NCBI RefSeq assembly: GCF_015667795.1
Contig: NZ_JADPEL010000013.1
Span: forward strand, 33,700 to 97,699
DNA: 64,000 nucleotides
Source: Clostridium sp. D53t1_180928_C8
GTDB lineage: Bacteria > Bacillota > Clostridia > Clostridiales > Clostridiaceae
Reading direction: 5' to 3'
Each line of letters starts with the position of its first letter. Within the stretch, counting starts at the first letter, position 1. The notes beneath the pieces were generated by a model. The model was not told where the DNA came from and ran no database searches. It saw only the letters and a program-made list of their open reading frames with translations. Of the stretch, positions 37,197-46,898 are shown one piece after another. The position numbers and the translations under genes are program-made.

Positions 37197-38081
37197 TTAA
37201 TATAATACTTTTCGTTTACTAAATTCACTTAATATTATTTCTTCTATATTCATAGATGAATTAACAGTTATTAGCTTTCCACCATATTTTCTAGCTAAAA
37301 TTTCAATTTGTTCATTATAATTTTTTAAAGTTTCTTTATAATCTTTAATTAATGATGGTGTTACACTAAGCTTAATATTTTCTCCTGTTTCGCTATCTAT
37401 AAGTGTAATTTCATTATTAAACTCTGGATTTATTTCTTCTTCACATAACACTTGTACTAATATTATTTCTTGCTTTTTATACGCTAAATATTTTAATCCC
37501 TCTTCTAAACTTTCAAGGCCTGAATTATTTAAAAAATCTGAAACTAAAATAGATATTCCTCTTAAATTTAAAGGTCTTTTCTTTATACTTTTAGCTAAGT
37601 CTGTAGTTCCATTAAACTCTAATCCTTCTAAATCTCTTAGTATTTTTTGAAAACCTCTATTACCAGTACTTGTTTTTAAATTTTCTACAACACCATCATT
37701 CATAGTACTTATGTTAACTCTATCAAGATTATTTAAAGCAATATAACTTAATGATGCCACTATTTTTAAAGCTGTATCCTTTTTATTATCTTTTCCATAA
37801 TCCATAGATTTGCTCTTATCAATGAAGAAGTTAAATACACCTTCTCTTTCTTCCATAAAAACTTTTACGAAAAACTTATCAAATCTTCCATAAGCATTCC
37901 AGTCTATTCTTCTAAAATCATCACCTGGTGCATATTCCCTATAATCTGAAAACTCTACTGATGCACCCTTTGCCTTTGATTTACGACCTCCTTGAGTTCC
38001 CCCACTAAGCTTAAAATTTATATACATATTAATTTTATTTAGCTTTTTAAAGAAGTCCTCATTAAACATCTTTTCGCTCAT
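37197..38081 (-). CDS. DUF58 (VWA-like) protein
   Basis: A 294-residue soluble protein carrying the DUF58 signature SVEFSDYREYAPGDDFRRID (41-60) and continuing WNAYGR, followed by a VWA-type fold with DKSKS (Asp88). DUF58 proteins are the usual immediate partner of MoxR AAA+ ATPases. Here the gene starts 3 nt after the MoxR stop codon. AAGGTAG precedes the ATG. It probably forms the adaptor between the ATPase and the membrane VWA proteins. Confidence 0.9.
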   Translation of the reverse strand: MSEKMFNEDFFKKLNKINMYINFKLSGGTQGGRKSKAKGASVEFSDYREYAPGDDFRRIDWNAYGRFDKFFVKVFMEEREGVFNFFIDKSKSMDYGKDNKKDTALKIVASLSYIALNNLDRVNISTMNDGVVENLKTSTGNRGFQKILRDLEGLEFNGTTDLAKSIKKRPLNLRGISILVSDFLNNSGLESLEEGLKYLAYKKQEIILVQVLCEEEINPEFNNEITLIDSETGENIKLSVTPSLIKDYKETLKNYNEQIEILARKYGGKLITVNSSMNIEEIILSEFSKRKVLY

Positions 38082-38084
38082 TTT

Positions 38085-39068
38085 TTACACTACCTTTAAG
38101 TCTTCTAAAATTTTAGTAATTATAGCTTCTTCATTTAATCCTTCCGTTATAGCATCAAAGTTTAAAATAATTCTATGTCTTAATACGGGATATGATAGTT
38201 CTTTTATATCTTCAAAAGATACATTAAGTCTACCTTCCATTACAGCTCTTACCTTTGCGCCTGCAATTATACCTTGTGCAGCTCTTGGTCCCGCACCTGC
38301 CTCTACGTACTGTTTAGCTATATCTGCCCCATCTGGCAATTCTGGATGAGTTGCAAGTATAAGCTTTAATGCATATTCCTTAACTGGCTCTGCTATTTTA
38401 ATTTCTTTAATAATGTTTCTAAGCTCTAATATTTCATTTCCTTCTAAAACATTAGTAAATTCCGGATTACTATTTGTTAAAGTTAAATCCATAATATCCT
38501 TTAATTCATCTAAGCTAGGGAACTCTACATTTAGCTTAAATAAAAATCTATCAAGCTGTGCTTCTGGAAGAGGATATGTTCCTTCTTGTTCTATAGGATT
38601 TTGTGTTGCAAGTACCATAAATGGCTTTGGCATTTCATATGTTGTTTTTCCTACAGTTACTGTTTTTTCTCCCATTGCTTCTAAAAGAGCCGATTGAGTT
38701 TTCGGTGTGGCTCTGTTAATTTCATCTGCTAATAATAGATTTGTAAATACAGGTCCTTTTTCAAATTTAAATACTGTATTATCATTTTCCTTTACTACAA
38801 TATTTGTTCCAACAACGTCTGCTGGCATTAAATCAGGAGTAAATTGTATTCTCGAAAAATTTAAATTTAATACTTTGCTTATTGTTTTAACTAATTGAGT
38901 TTTACCCATACCAGGCATACCTTCTAATAAAACATTCCCTTCTGCAAAAATAGCTATTAAAACATTTCTAATAGTATCCTTTTGTCCTATTATTCCTTTT
39001 CCAATTTCCACTTCACATCTTTTTATCTTTTCAGAAACTTCTATTATTGATTGTTCATTTATCTCCAT
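38085..39068 (-). CDS. MoxR-family AAA+ ATPase
   Basis: A roughly 327-residue MoxR/AAA_3 ATPase with Walker A GMPGMGKT, Walker B LLLADEI and the family stretch ATQNPIEQEGTYPLPEAQLD. A GTG at 39077 opens the same frame three codons earlier, but the ATG at 39068 sits correctly behind AGAGGTGG, so I chose it. MoxR proteins are chaperone-like ATPases that, with VWA partners, activate or assemble other proteins. It lies in the middle of the eight-gene operon. Confidence 0.93.
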   Translation of the reverse strand: MEINEQSIIEVSEKIKRCEVEIGKGIIGQKDTIRNVLIAIFAEGNVLLEGMPGMGKTQLVKTISKVLNLNFSRIQFTPDLMPADVVGTNIVVKENDNTVFKFEKGPVFTNLLLADEINRATPKTQSALLEAMGEKTVTVGKTTYEMPKPFMVLATQNPIEQEGTYPLPEAQLDRFLFKLNVEFPSLDELKDIMDLTLTNSNPEFTNVLEGNEILELRNIIKEIKIAEPVKEYALKLILATHPELPDGADIAKQYVEAGAGPRAAQGIIAGAKVRAVMEGRLNVSFEDIKELSYPVLRHRIILNFDAITEGLNEEAIITKILEDLKVV

Positions 39069-39080
39069 ATTTGCCACCTC

Positions 39081-40652
39081 TTAATTTAATCCTTCAAAAT
39101 AATTTTTTATAAGATCTTTTAAACTTTGGGGTAAGTTACTATTATTAGCACCTTCTAAGGCACTATTACTATAATCTCCTATTACCTTATCGTAATCCAC
39201 CTTTTCCCCACCTACATTAAGACCATTTTGACTTTCTATCTGCTGTGTGTTTCCACCATCATTTTTATTTCCAGTAAGATTCGAATCACTACCTTCATTT
39301 CTTCCTGGGATATATATTTGTTCTCCTGTGGAATTTTCTAAATCATTTTCTTTTCCTACAGTGCTACCAGTGTTCCAACCTGTTCCTGATCCGGAACCTG
39401 AGCCTGATCCATTGCCTCCTGATCCACCTTGACCTTGACCTGCTCCTTGACCCGAACCTTGCCCCTGACCTGCTCCTTGCCCCTGACCTTGTCCGTTGCT
39501 TTGATTTTGGTTTTGACCATTATTTTTATTATTATTTTGTCCATTACTACTATTTACTGATTGTGTAATAGCTTCTGATAAACTTTGAGCATCTAACTTT
39601 TGATCTAATACTGAATTTGATGCATTTTCTAAAGCCTGTGCTAATTCCTCATCACTCATTTCTAAAGCAGCATCCTTTAAACTGTCTGAAAGAGCATTTA
39701 ATTCTGCACTATTCATACTTGATAACTTATTTTGAAGCTCAGCTAATTCTTTATTAATAGCATCTTGGTTTCCATTTAATATAGCTTCTCCTAAAGGCTT
39801 ACTTTCCTGCTTTTTCATAAGTTCATTCACTAATTTATTAACATCTTTTTTAGCACTTTCTTCTTTTTCTTTATTAAAATCATTTAATAAATCTTTTTTA
39901 GCTTTTTCTATAGCTTCCTTTGCCTTTTCTGATGTTAAGCTTTCTTTCTTATCTTCTAACTTTTTCTCTAAACGCTCTAAAGTCTTATTCACTTCAGATT
40001 TCTTTTCACTTTCTTTTAGTTCTTTCTTTGCATCTTCTAAAATCTTTTTAAGCTCTTCCTTTTCTTCTTCCTTTAATTCATCTAACTTTTCTATTTCTTC
40101 CTTTTCCTTTTCAACCTTTTCTATAATCTGCTTTTGAAATTTATCAAAATCTCTTATTTTCTGTGCTTCTTTTCTTGCACTAGTAGGCACAAACATTACT
40201 AAGATACACATTGCTATAAGCCCTAAAACTAATAAACTTTGCTTTTTATCAATATTAATTTTTAAATTTTTCTTTATATCAAAACTTTTAATATGTTCTA
40301 CCGTATCTTTTTTTTGAGCCATTGATATATTATCATCATAATTTATCAGCTCTAATGATGTGATAAGTCTTTCATCTAACCCCTTAGAATCTATTATAAG
40401 AGCAACCTTATCCTTTTTAGGTGCCTTAATAAATCCATATATAAATATACTTATCAATCCAATTATTAATATTGCAAATGAAATTTCTTCTACATAAGGA
40501 ATTGTTATAAAAAGTGATATTAATAGCAAACTAAATATTAAGCATAGTAGAATCTTTAATCCTACTATGCTTAAATTTAATAAGAAGTTTGCCTTAATTC
40601 TTTTAGATGCTTTATTTAAAAATATTAAAATAGCTTTATCTAAAGAATTCAT
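39081..40652 (-). CDS. Membrane protein with long coiled coil and Gly/Gln-rich segment
   Basis: A 523-residue protein. Two N-terminal helices (about 20-48, 51-73) and a third at about 140-158 place the rest outside the cytosol or in a large loop. A Lys/Glu coiled coil spans about 160-300, followed by an Asn/Ser/Gln helical region and a low-complexity Gly-Gln-Asn-Ser tract (about 370-440) coded by near-repeats at 39400-39500. I do not recognise the family, although the position equals that of large coiled-coil membrane proteins in other MoxR operons. AAAGGAG precedes the ATG. The GC-rich repeat tract may vary in length between strains. Confidence 0.75.
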   Translation of the reverse strand: MNSLDKAILIFLNKASKRIKANFLLNLSIVGLKILLCLIFSLLLISLFITIPYVEEISFAILIIGLISIFIYGFIKAPKKDKVALIIDSKGLDERLITSLELINYDDNISMAQKKDTVEHIKSFDIKKNLKINIDKKQSLLVLGLIAMCILVMFVPTSARKEAQKIRDFDKFQKQIIEKVEKEKEEIEKLDELKEEEKEELKKILEDAKKELKESEKKSEVNKTLERLEKKLEDKKESLTSEKAKEAIEKAKKDLLNDFNKEKEESAKKDVNKLVNELMKKQESKPLGEAILNGNQDAINKELAELQNKLSSMNSAELNALSDSLKDAALEMSDEELAQALENASNSVLDQKLDAQSLSEAITQSVNSSNGQNNNKNNGQNQNQSNGQGQGQGAGQGQGSGQGAGQGQGGSGGNGSGSGSGSGTGWNTGSTVGKENDLENSTGEQIYIPGRNEGSDSNLTGNKNDGGNTQQIESQNGLNVGGEKVDYDKVIGDYSNSALEGANNSNLPQSLKDLIKNYFEGLN

Positions 40653-40664
40653 TGTTCTACTCCT

Positions 40665-41540
40665 TTACTTTTTAGATTTAACTCTAATCTTTTTATTTAA
40701 TGGATTTAGTTTAATTGCTGCTAAATACATAAATCCTGCTGATAGAATTAATTGTATAACTATGGAAATATATTCAGAATGCATACTTATTCCAAACTCT
40801 GAAAATATATTATTAAATTCTCCACCTAATCCAACTTGATTTAAAAGCAAACTAGCAAATCCAACAATTGGACTTATATAAACTATAGGTGATGCCTTAG
40901 GCATAGTTGATGCAATATTTCCACTAACACTCATTTGATAAATAGTAATCATAATTATTACCCAAGTAATAGCTACTATACCTGCATAAATAAATAATAC
41001 TAATCCATAAGTAAGGGCTGTTGATACTTTTGATGTTTTTATATATGTTGATACAAAAACACCTATTGAACTTACAAATATAGTGTTAACAATAAAAAAC
41101 ACTATAAGACCAAATATATTACTCATCTTAATTCCACCAATTAAAGCTCCAATTGCATAAAGAGGCATTGTTGCAATTATAAGAATAATTACTCTAAGTG
41201 ATGAAGCAGAAACTTTTCCTATTATTATTTGAAGTGGAGTTAATTTTGATGATAATAATATATCTAAAGTTTGTTTTTCCCTCTCTGAGCATATTGCTGT
41301 TGATGTTAATGCAGGAACTATAAAAAATAGTAATATAGCTTGACCTATTGCCATTACAACATAGAATATAGTTGATGATTCTAAATATAACCCATTAGAA
41401 AAAACTTGTGAATTTACTGAAGTATAATAAATCATTACTGCTACTGATAATGCTGCTATATATGCAAATATCATTAATGTAAATTTAATGCTTCTAACAG
41501 CTATTTTACTTTCATTTCTTAAAACTGGATTCACCCTCAT
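40665..41540 (-). CDS. ABC-2-type transporter permease
   Basis: A 291-residue permease with six hydrophobic helices and the ABC-2 family pattern (SEREKQTLDILLSSKLTPLQIIIGK in the cytosolic loop, about 85-110). It starts 2 nt after the ATPase stop, so the two form one transporter. Homologues are GldF/NatB-like permeases whose cargo is mostly unknown. GGGGAGG precedes the ATG. Confidence 0.9.
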   Translation of the reverse strand: MRVNPVLRNESKIAVRSIKFTLMIFAYIAALSVAVMIYYTSVNSQVFSNGLYLESSTIFYVVMAIGQAILLFFIVPALTSTAICSEREKQTLDILLSSKLTPLQIIIGKVSASSLRVIILIIATMPLYAIGALIGGIKMSNIFGLIVFFIVNTIFVSSIGVFVSTYIKTSKVSTALTYGLVLFIYAGIVAITWVIIMITIYQMSVSGNIASTMPKASPIVYISPIVGFASLLLNQVGLGGEFNNIFSEFGISMHSEYISIVIQLILSAGFMYLAAIKLNPLNKKIRVKSKK

Positions 41541-41542
41541 TT

Positions 41543-42478
41543 TTACGCCTCCCCTTCATCACTATCTGCTGTAATTTGAATAAATACATCTTCTAAATTA
41601 CCAACTGCTCTGCTGTAATTTATTATTGGGATATCTTTTACTACTAAATATTTTAAAAGATTGCATATATCTTCGTCGTTTCCTACTACACTAGCTGTAA
41701 TTTTCTTACCATCAATTTTTATATTATCTACATATGGTAATTCTTTTAGAAGCTTTATAGCCTCTTCTTCTTTATCTAATACTGTAAATACTATTGGAGA
41801 AGCTCCTGCAGCTCTTGTCATTATCTCTTCTACAGTCCCTTGGCATACAACTACTCCATTTTTTACTATCCCTATATTAGTACATACTTCTCCAAGCTCA
41901 GGTAATATATGAGAAGAAACTATTATTGTCTTACCCATTTCCTTTAAGTTTCTTAATATCCCTTTCATCTCATATCTGGCTCTCGGATCCATTCCTGAAG
42001 CTGGTTCATCTAATATTAAAAGATCTGGATTATGAACAAGACACCTTGCTAAACATAACCTTTGCTTCATACCTCTTGATAATCCATCAACATATGCATC
42101 ATGCTTATCTTCTAAATTAACTAATCTAAGTAAATCCATAGATAATTCTCTAGCTTCTTTTCCTACAATTCCGTATATTGAAGCATAAAACTCTAAATAT
42201 TCAATTGCCTTTAAATTATCATAAACACCAAAGAAATCTGGCATATATCCTATTTTATCTTTTAATGCCCTATTATTTTTTATAGCATCTATTCCATCTA
42301 CATAAACTTCACCACTATCAGGTGATAAAAGTCCAGAAACAATCTTCATTGTTGTACTTTTACCAGCACCATTTGGACCTATAAATCCAAATATCTCGCC
42401 TTTTTTTATTTCTAAATTTAATCCATTTACAGCTTTAAAGCTTCCATATGATTTTTCAAGATTTTTTATAACTAGCAT
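41543..42478 (-). CDS. ABC transporter ATP-binding protein
   Basis: A 311-residue ATPase with Walker A GPNGAGKST (34-42), signature LSRGMKQRL, Walker B LLILDEP and an H-loop (SSH). A roughly 80-residue C-terminal extension follows, typical of ABC-2 exporter ATPases (NatA/GldA-like). Its start overlaps the last base of the exported-protein gene, so translation is coupled. Confidence 0.93.
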   Translation of the reverse strand: MLVIKNLEKSYGSFKAVNGLNLEIKKGEIFGFIGPNGAGKSTTMKIVSGLLSPDSGEVYVDGIDAIKNNRALKDKIGYMPDFFGVYDNLKAIEYLEFYASIYGIVGKEARELSMDLLRLVNLEDKHDAYVDGLSRGMKQRLCLARCLVHNPDLLILDEPASGMDPRARYEMKGILRNLKEMGKTIIVSSHILPELGEVCTNIGIVKNGVVVCQGTVEEIMTRAAGASPIVFTVLDKEEEAIKLLKELPYVDNIKIDGKKITASVVGNDEDICNLLKYLVVKDIPIINYSRAVGNLEDVFIQITADSDEGEA

Positions 42479-44871
42479 TACTTCTCCACCCCTTTTATAC
42501 TTATTTGAGGAGCTGCGGTCTCTTTCTCATTATCAGCAACGATTTTGATTTTTATTATATTATTTGAGCTATAGCTTCCATCATTTATTACTTTATAACT
42601 TCCTGATGACAAGCTAAATTTTTCATATTGGTTGGTATTATAATTGTAAATATAATATTCACCATCAACTCCAGCTTGATATCCCCATCTATTAGTAAAT
42701 ACATTAATATTTATTTCTTTTACATTTACATTACTATCAATTTCATAATCTAAAACAACTTCTCCATTACCATTAACGTAACCCTCATAATAATCAAAAT
42801 ATACAGCTGGATCTACATAGTTCACCTTGTACTTAAAGTATCCTTCTGGAAAATTAAGATTTCCATTTTCATCTTTAAAGTCTATATTTGCATCTTGTAT
42901 TACTGCTGTTAAATCATAATTTGAAACTGAATTACTATCTAGCTTTAAACTGTAATCTACAGGTAAATCTGTAATTGCAATAATCTTTGTTGTAGTTCCT
43001 ACATAATCATTACTTCCTAATAAATTTAATAAATTAGCGTATCTTTCTACATTTTTAAATTTTGGATCGTTTGAATCCATTTCATCATTCCATCTTGATT
43101 CATAATATTCATTAGTTAAACTATCTGCATAACCATGAATACCGAAAGAGCTTTTAGCAGCTAAATCAGTAATTGAAATTTCTTCACCTTTACTTACTGC
43201 TCCTACTTCCCAAACACTTTGCCCTGAAACTATTATTAACTTTTTAATATCTGCATCTAAATTATTTTTAATATTACCCTCTAAATTTCCATTTTTAATT
43301 TTTAAAGTATTCTCTATTTTCGGCATTACTATTTCTTTACCTGAAACTTTAAATTTATTCATTTCAGATATATTATTATTGGCTACTGTAAAGTAAGAAT
43401 TATTATTTGTATATGTTGTTTTAACCCTTAAATTTTTAGATTCACTTTCTTTATCTCCGTAATAGTAGTTATTATCAGATATATACTTCATTTCTAAATT
43501 TTCTTCTTTTTCTACTTTGATATCACCCTTATTTTTGCTTGCAATACCAATATATCCATTGACTTGACCTTTTCCTTCTTCATCAGTAGCTATAATATTA
43601 ATATTGTTTACTACAACATCCTTAATTTTCATCTTACTTCCTAATAAATAAATTACTACTGTAAATATAATTGCAGTTAATGGTATAAGTGCCCATGTTA
43701 AATCTCTTCTTTTCATTTTTTTAAGTATAAAATATAAAACTATCCCAACTAAAATTGCGTAAACTCCAAGTATTATTCCTAATGTTACTGTACTTAACAT
43801 CTTTTCAACTGGAATACTTCTTAATATGTTAGTTGCTTCATATCCACCTTGATAATGTCCACCATTATTATTTTGCTCATAAATTTTATCGAAAGTACCT
43901 ATTAACACATTTTGTAACATAATAGATGAATCAGCACTTGAAATAAATGGTTCTAAACCTAAATCAAATGTAGTTACTAATATTTTTCCTTCTCCTCTTT
44001 TTAAAGAATATACCAAATCATTTCCATTACTATTATTAGCAACTGTTGCTCCTTCAAATGTTATTTGTGATAATATTAAATTTAAATTTTCTGAAACAGT
44101 CACAACACTTTTCTCAGTAGTTCCACTTGAAGAAATATTTAAAAAACTTTTATTTATATTGTTAATTGTTTTACTTTCGTTAGCACCTGCACCTATTAAT
44201 AATGTTCCACCTTCATTAACCCAGTTATTTAATGCCCTATAATGTTCTTCCTTTAAATTTGCTGTGTTATAGTTATTAATTACTATTAGATCTAATCCAG
44301 CTATATTTAGTCCATTTTCACTTAATAGATTTTCATTTAATTTAACTAAATTCATTTTCCCTACATTTGAGTGTGTAGAATCTGAAAATGTTATATCTCC
44401 TAAATATCCTAAAGCTGTAGCATCATCTGTTAATACTCCTGTAAATGCATTTCCTTCTGAAATTCTACCAGAAGAAATTAATAATGATTTCTCATATAGA
44501 ACCTTATTATTCTCTACTATACAAATAGTCCCATTAGTTGAATTTTCCATAAACTTTACTGGTATTGTGATGTTTATATTTTCTCCTGCTGTTGCTGTAA
44601 CTTCTTTCGAATATGAATCATATCCACCAAAAGTATCACTGGCAACCCTTACTTCTATTTCTCCATTAATATCCTTTGATAAATTTTTCACCTCGATATT
44701 AATAGGCATATATTTTTGAGCTCTATATTTGCCATCTATACCATAACTTATAGTTACATCATAGTTATCAGTATTTTTACTCGCACTTACTCTTATATTT
44801 GGCATAACTAAACTAAATATAAAAATAAATAAAATAACACTAAATATTTTTTTATTTATTGTTTTTTTCAT
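42478..44871 (-). CDS. Exported membrane protein, first gene of the MoxR-VWA-ABC operon
   Basis: A 797-residue protein with a signal peptide (about 1-31). A first extracytoplasmic region contains an amidotransferase-like/GIFT-like fold (about 150-320; LIVINNY, EGGTLLIGAG). A helix pair (about 362-382, 394-414) is followed by a second extracytoplasmic domain rich in beta strands. There is no lipobox and no sortase motif. The combination of an exported GIFT-like protein with an ABC-2 pair recalls GldG-type auxiliary proteins of gliding ABC systems, but similarity by eye is weak. AGGGGGAG precedes the ATG, and TATAAT lies at 44908-44913. Confidence 0.8.
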   Translation of the reverse strand: MKKTINKKIFSVILFIFIFSLVMPNIRVSASKNTDNYDVTISYGIDGKYRAQKYMPINIEVKNLSKDINGEIEVRVASDTFGGYDSYSKEVTATAGENINITIPVKFMENSTNGTICIVENNKVLYEKSLLISSGRISEGNAFTGVLTDDATALGYLGDITFSDSTHSNVGKMNLVKLNENLLSENGLNIAGLDLIVINNYNTANLKEEHYRALNNWVNEGGTLLIGAGANESKTINNINKSFLNISSSGTTEKSVVTVSENLNLILSQITFEGATVANNSNGNDLVYSLKRGEGKILVTTFDLGLEPFISSADSSIMLQNVLIGTFDKIYEQNNNGGHYQGGYEATNILRSIPVEKMLSTVTLGIILGVYAILVGIVLYFILKKMKRRDLTWALIPLTAIIFTVVIYLLGSKMKIKDVVVNNINIIATDEEGKGQVNGYIGIASKNKGDIKVEKEENLEMKYISDNNYYYGDKESESKNLRVKTTYTNNNSYFTVANNNISEMNKFKVSGKEIVMPKIENTLKIKNGNLEGNIKNNLDADIKKLIIVSGQSVWEVGAVSKGEEISITDLAAKSSFGIHGYADSLTNEYYESRWNDEMDSNDPKFKNVERYANLLNLLGSNDYVGTTTKIIAITDLPVDYSLKLDSNSVSNYDLTAVIQDANIDFKDENGNLNFPEGYFKYKVNYVDPAVYFDYYEGYVNGNGEVVLDYEIDSNVNVKEININVFTNRWGYQAGVDGEYYIYNYNTNQYEKFSLSSGSYKVINDGSYSSNNIIKIKIVADNEKETAAPQISIKGVEK

Positions 44872-45247
44872 CCTTACTCCCCCTATTTACAATATTTTCC
44901 CTTTGCTATTATACTATCATATTTTACCCTATTTTTAATTAATCATCTTTTGTTTTCCATTAAAATTTTCTTAAAAATTCCTTAAATATATTCTTACACC
45001 AAGTAATAACTACATTTTTATTAATTTTATATAAATGAAACTTTCTTTGTTAGTAATTATTATCTCTAATAATATGCTAACTAGGATAATTATTTATTTT
45101 TTTTTAAAATTTGTATTATAATTAATATATAAAATTTTAGAATAATTTAACTATAAACTAAGCAATATTAAGTTTATTATACTCAACTAATATGAAAATA
45201 TAAATTTATACTAATGATTATATAAATAACTTACAGGAGAGTTCACT
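44872..45247. promoter_or_regulatory. Divergent promoter region of the MoxR operon and the LD-carboxypeptidase gene
   Basis: On the minus strand, TATAAT lies at 44908-44913, about 37 nt before the operon start, with no good -35, so an activator or another sigma factor is possible. The rest is AT-rich. AGGAGAG directly precedes the plus-strand ATG. I see no RNA gene or clear operator here. Confidence 0.45.
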
Positions 45248-46237
45248 ATGATACAAATAAAGAAATTAGAACTTGGAGATACTATCGGTATTTTTTCACC
45301 ATCATCACCAATAACATATTTATGTCCTGAAAGATTTCAAAGAGGCAAAAAATATTTACAAGATAAAGGTTTTAATATATTGGATGGAAGCCTTACAGGA
45401 AAATATGATTTTTATCGTTCTGGAACCATAAAAGAAAGAGCAAATGAATTAAATGAGTTAATTAGAAACCCCGATGTTAAATGTATTATGTCTACAATAG
45501 GAGGTATGAACTCAAATTCCATTCTTCCCTATATAGATTATGATGCTTTTAAAAGAAATCCTAAGATAATAATAGGTTATTCCGATGTTACTGCAATATT
45601 ACTTGCTATATATGCACAAACAGGAATCAACACGTTTTATGGACCTGCATTAGTTTCGTCATTTGGTGAATTACCACCATTTATAGATTATACGTATAAT
45701 TATTTTAAAGAAATCCTCATAGATGATATAAAAATTCCTTATTGTTTTCAAATACCCAAATACTGGACCGATGAATATATTGATTGGAATACTCAAAATA
45801 GACCAAAAGAAAATAAGATTAATGATTGGATAACTGTTTATGATGGTATTGCTTCAGGTAGAGTTATTGGTGGAAACTTAAATACAATACAAGGTATATG
45901 GGGAAGTAAGTATATGCCTGAAATAAAGCAAGGTGATATATTATTTATAGAAGATTCATTAAAAAATATTGCTACTATTGAAAGAAGTTTTTCTTTATTA
46001 AAGATAAATGGGGTATTTGATAAAATTTCAGGAATCATACTTGGTAAACATGAATTATTTGACGATTTAAAAACAGGTAAGAAACCTTATGAAGTTTTGG
46101 TATAAGTATTAGGTAATAAAAAGATACCATTTATCGCTGATTTCGATTGCTGTCATACTCATCCAATGTTTACATTACCAATAGGTTGTAATATTGAAGT
46201 AAATGCTACTGAAAAGAAAATATCAATTATAAAGTAA
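45248..46237 (+). pseudogene. LD-carboxypeptidase (S66 family), interrupted by an in-frame stop
   Basis: The frame reads an S66 peptidase: nucleophile Ser in GYSDVTAI, catalytic Glu in LFIEDSLKN. A TAA at 46103-46105 ends it at 285 residues. Reading on in the same frame gives 43 more codons to a TAA at 46235-46237, including DFDCCHTHPM with the catalytic His and the normal family C-terminus. The stop therefore removes an essential residue, and the product is probably inactive unless the stop is read through or is a sequencing error. Intact members cleave L,D-peptide bonds in murein recycling or hydrolyse microcin C. AGGAGAG precedes the ATG. It is a single gene. Confidence 0.82.
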
Positions 46238-46285
46238 TAAATTTTATTATATATTTTTAAATTATATATATTGTAACTTAATATT

Positions 46286-46323
46286 AAAAGGCAGTAAAAT
46301 TTTTTATTATTTTACTACCTTTT
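46286..46323. terminator. Bidirectional terminator
   Basis: Fifteen-bp arms (46286-46300, 46309-46323) with one mismatch, A run left and T run right, between the LD-carboxypeptidase pseudogene and the methyltransferase gene. Confidence 0.8.
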
Positions 46324-46328
46324 ATTTT

Positions 46329-46898
46329 TTATTTTATAGCTTCTATATAATACATTTCAGAATTTTCAACAGTTTTATCTGTCCTTAAGTATTTATTTAT
46401 TATTTTAGTATTATCCTCTACTGGTAATAGTACATCCTCCTTAACCACATCACTTTTAGAATGAACATGATTTATCTCATCTCTACTTTGTGAATGAGCT
46501 ATTACAACCTTTCCATTATTATTTAATAACTTTGATAAGTGTTCAAATAATTTTTCTTTATCTTTAAAATGAGGATATGCTGAATATATAAATATATAAT
46601 CATATTTACCTTCATTAAAATCCATAATATCAGAAACAATAAATTTTACATTCTTGCCTCTATATTTTTGTTTAGCCACTTCTATCATATTTTCCGAAAT
46701 ATCAACACCAACTAATTTTGAAGGTGATTTTTCTAATAAGTAGCTAATTAATATTCCTGTTCCAGTACCTATATCTAAAACTTTTGAATTCTCTTTTATT
46801 TCTGATAACTCTAATATCTTTCTTATTTTTCTATCATCATGATGACACATTTCATCCCATTTATAAGCTAACTTATTAAAGAATTCTCTATTATCCAT
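46329..46898 (-). CDS. Class I SAM-dependent methyltransferase
   Basis: A 189-residue Rossmann-fold methyltransferase. Motif I is VLDIGTGTG (40-48), the acidic ribose-binding residue follows in LVGVDISENM, and motif IV reads DYIFIYSAYPHF. The C-terminal VVIAHSQSRDEINHVH region is typical of a small-molecule methyltransferase subgroup of unknown substrate. It overlaps the upstream ECF S component by 8 bp and has GGAGAGG inside that gene, so both are translated from one mRNA under the structured leader. Confidence 0.87.
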   Translation of the reverse strand: MDNREFFNKLAYKWDEMCHHDDRKIRKILELSEIKENSKVLDIGTGTGILISYLLEKSPSKLVGVDISENMIEVAKQKYRGKNVKFIVSDIMDFNEGKYDYIFIYSAYPHFKDKEKLFEHLSKLLNNNGKVVIAHSQSRDEINHVHSKSDVVKEDVLLPVEDNTKIINKYLRTDKTVENSEMYYIEAIK

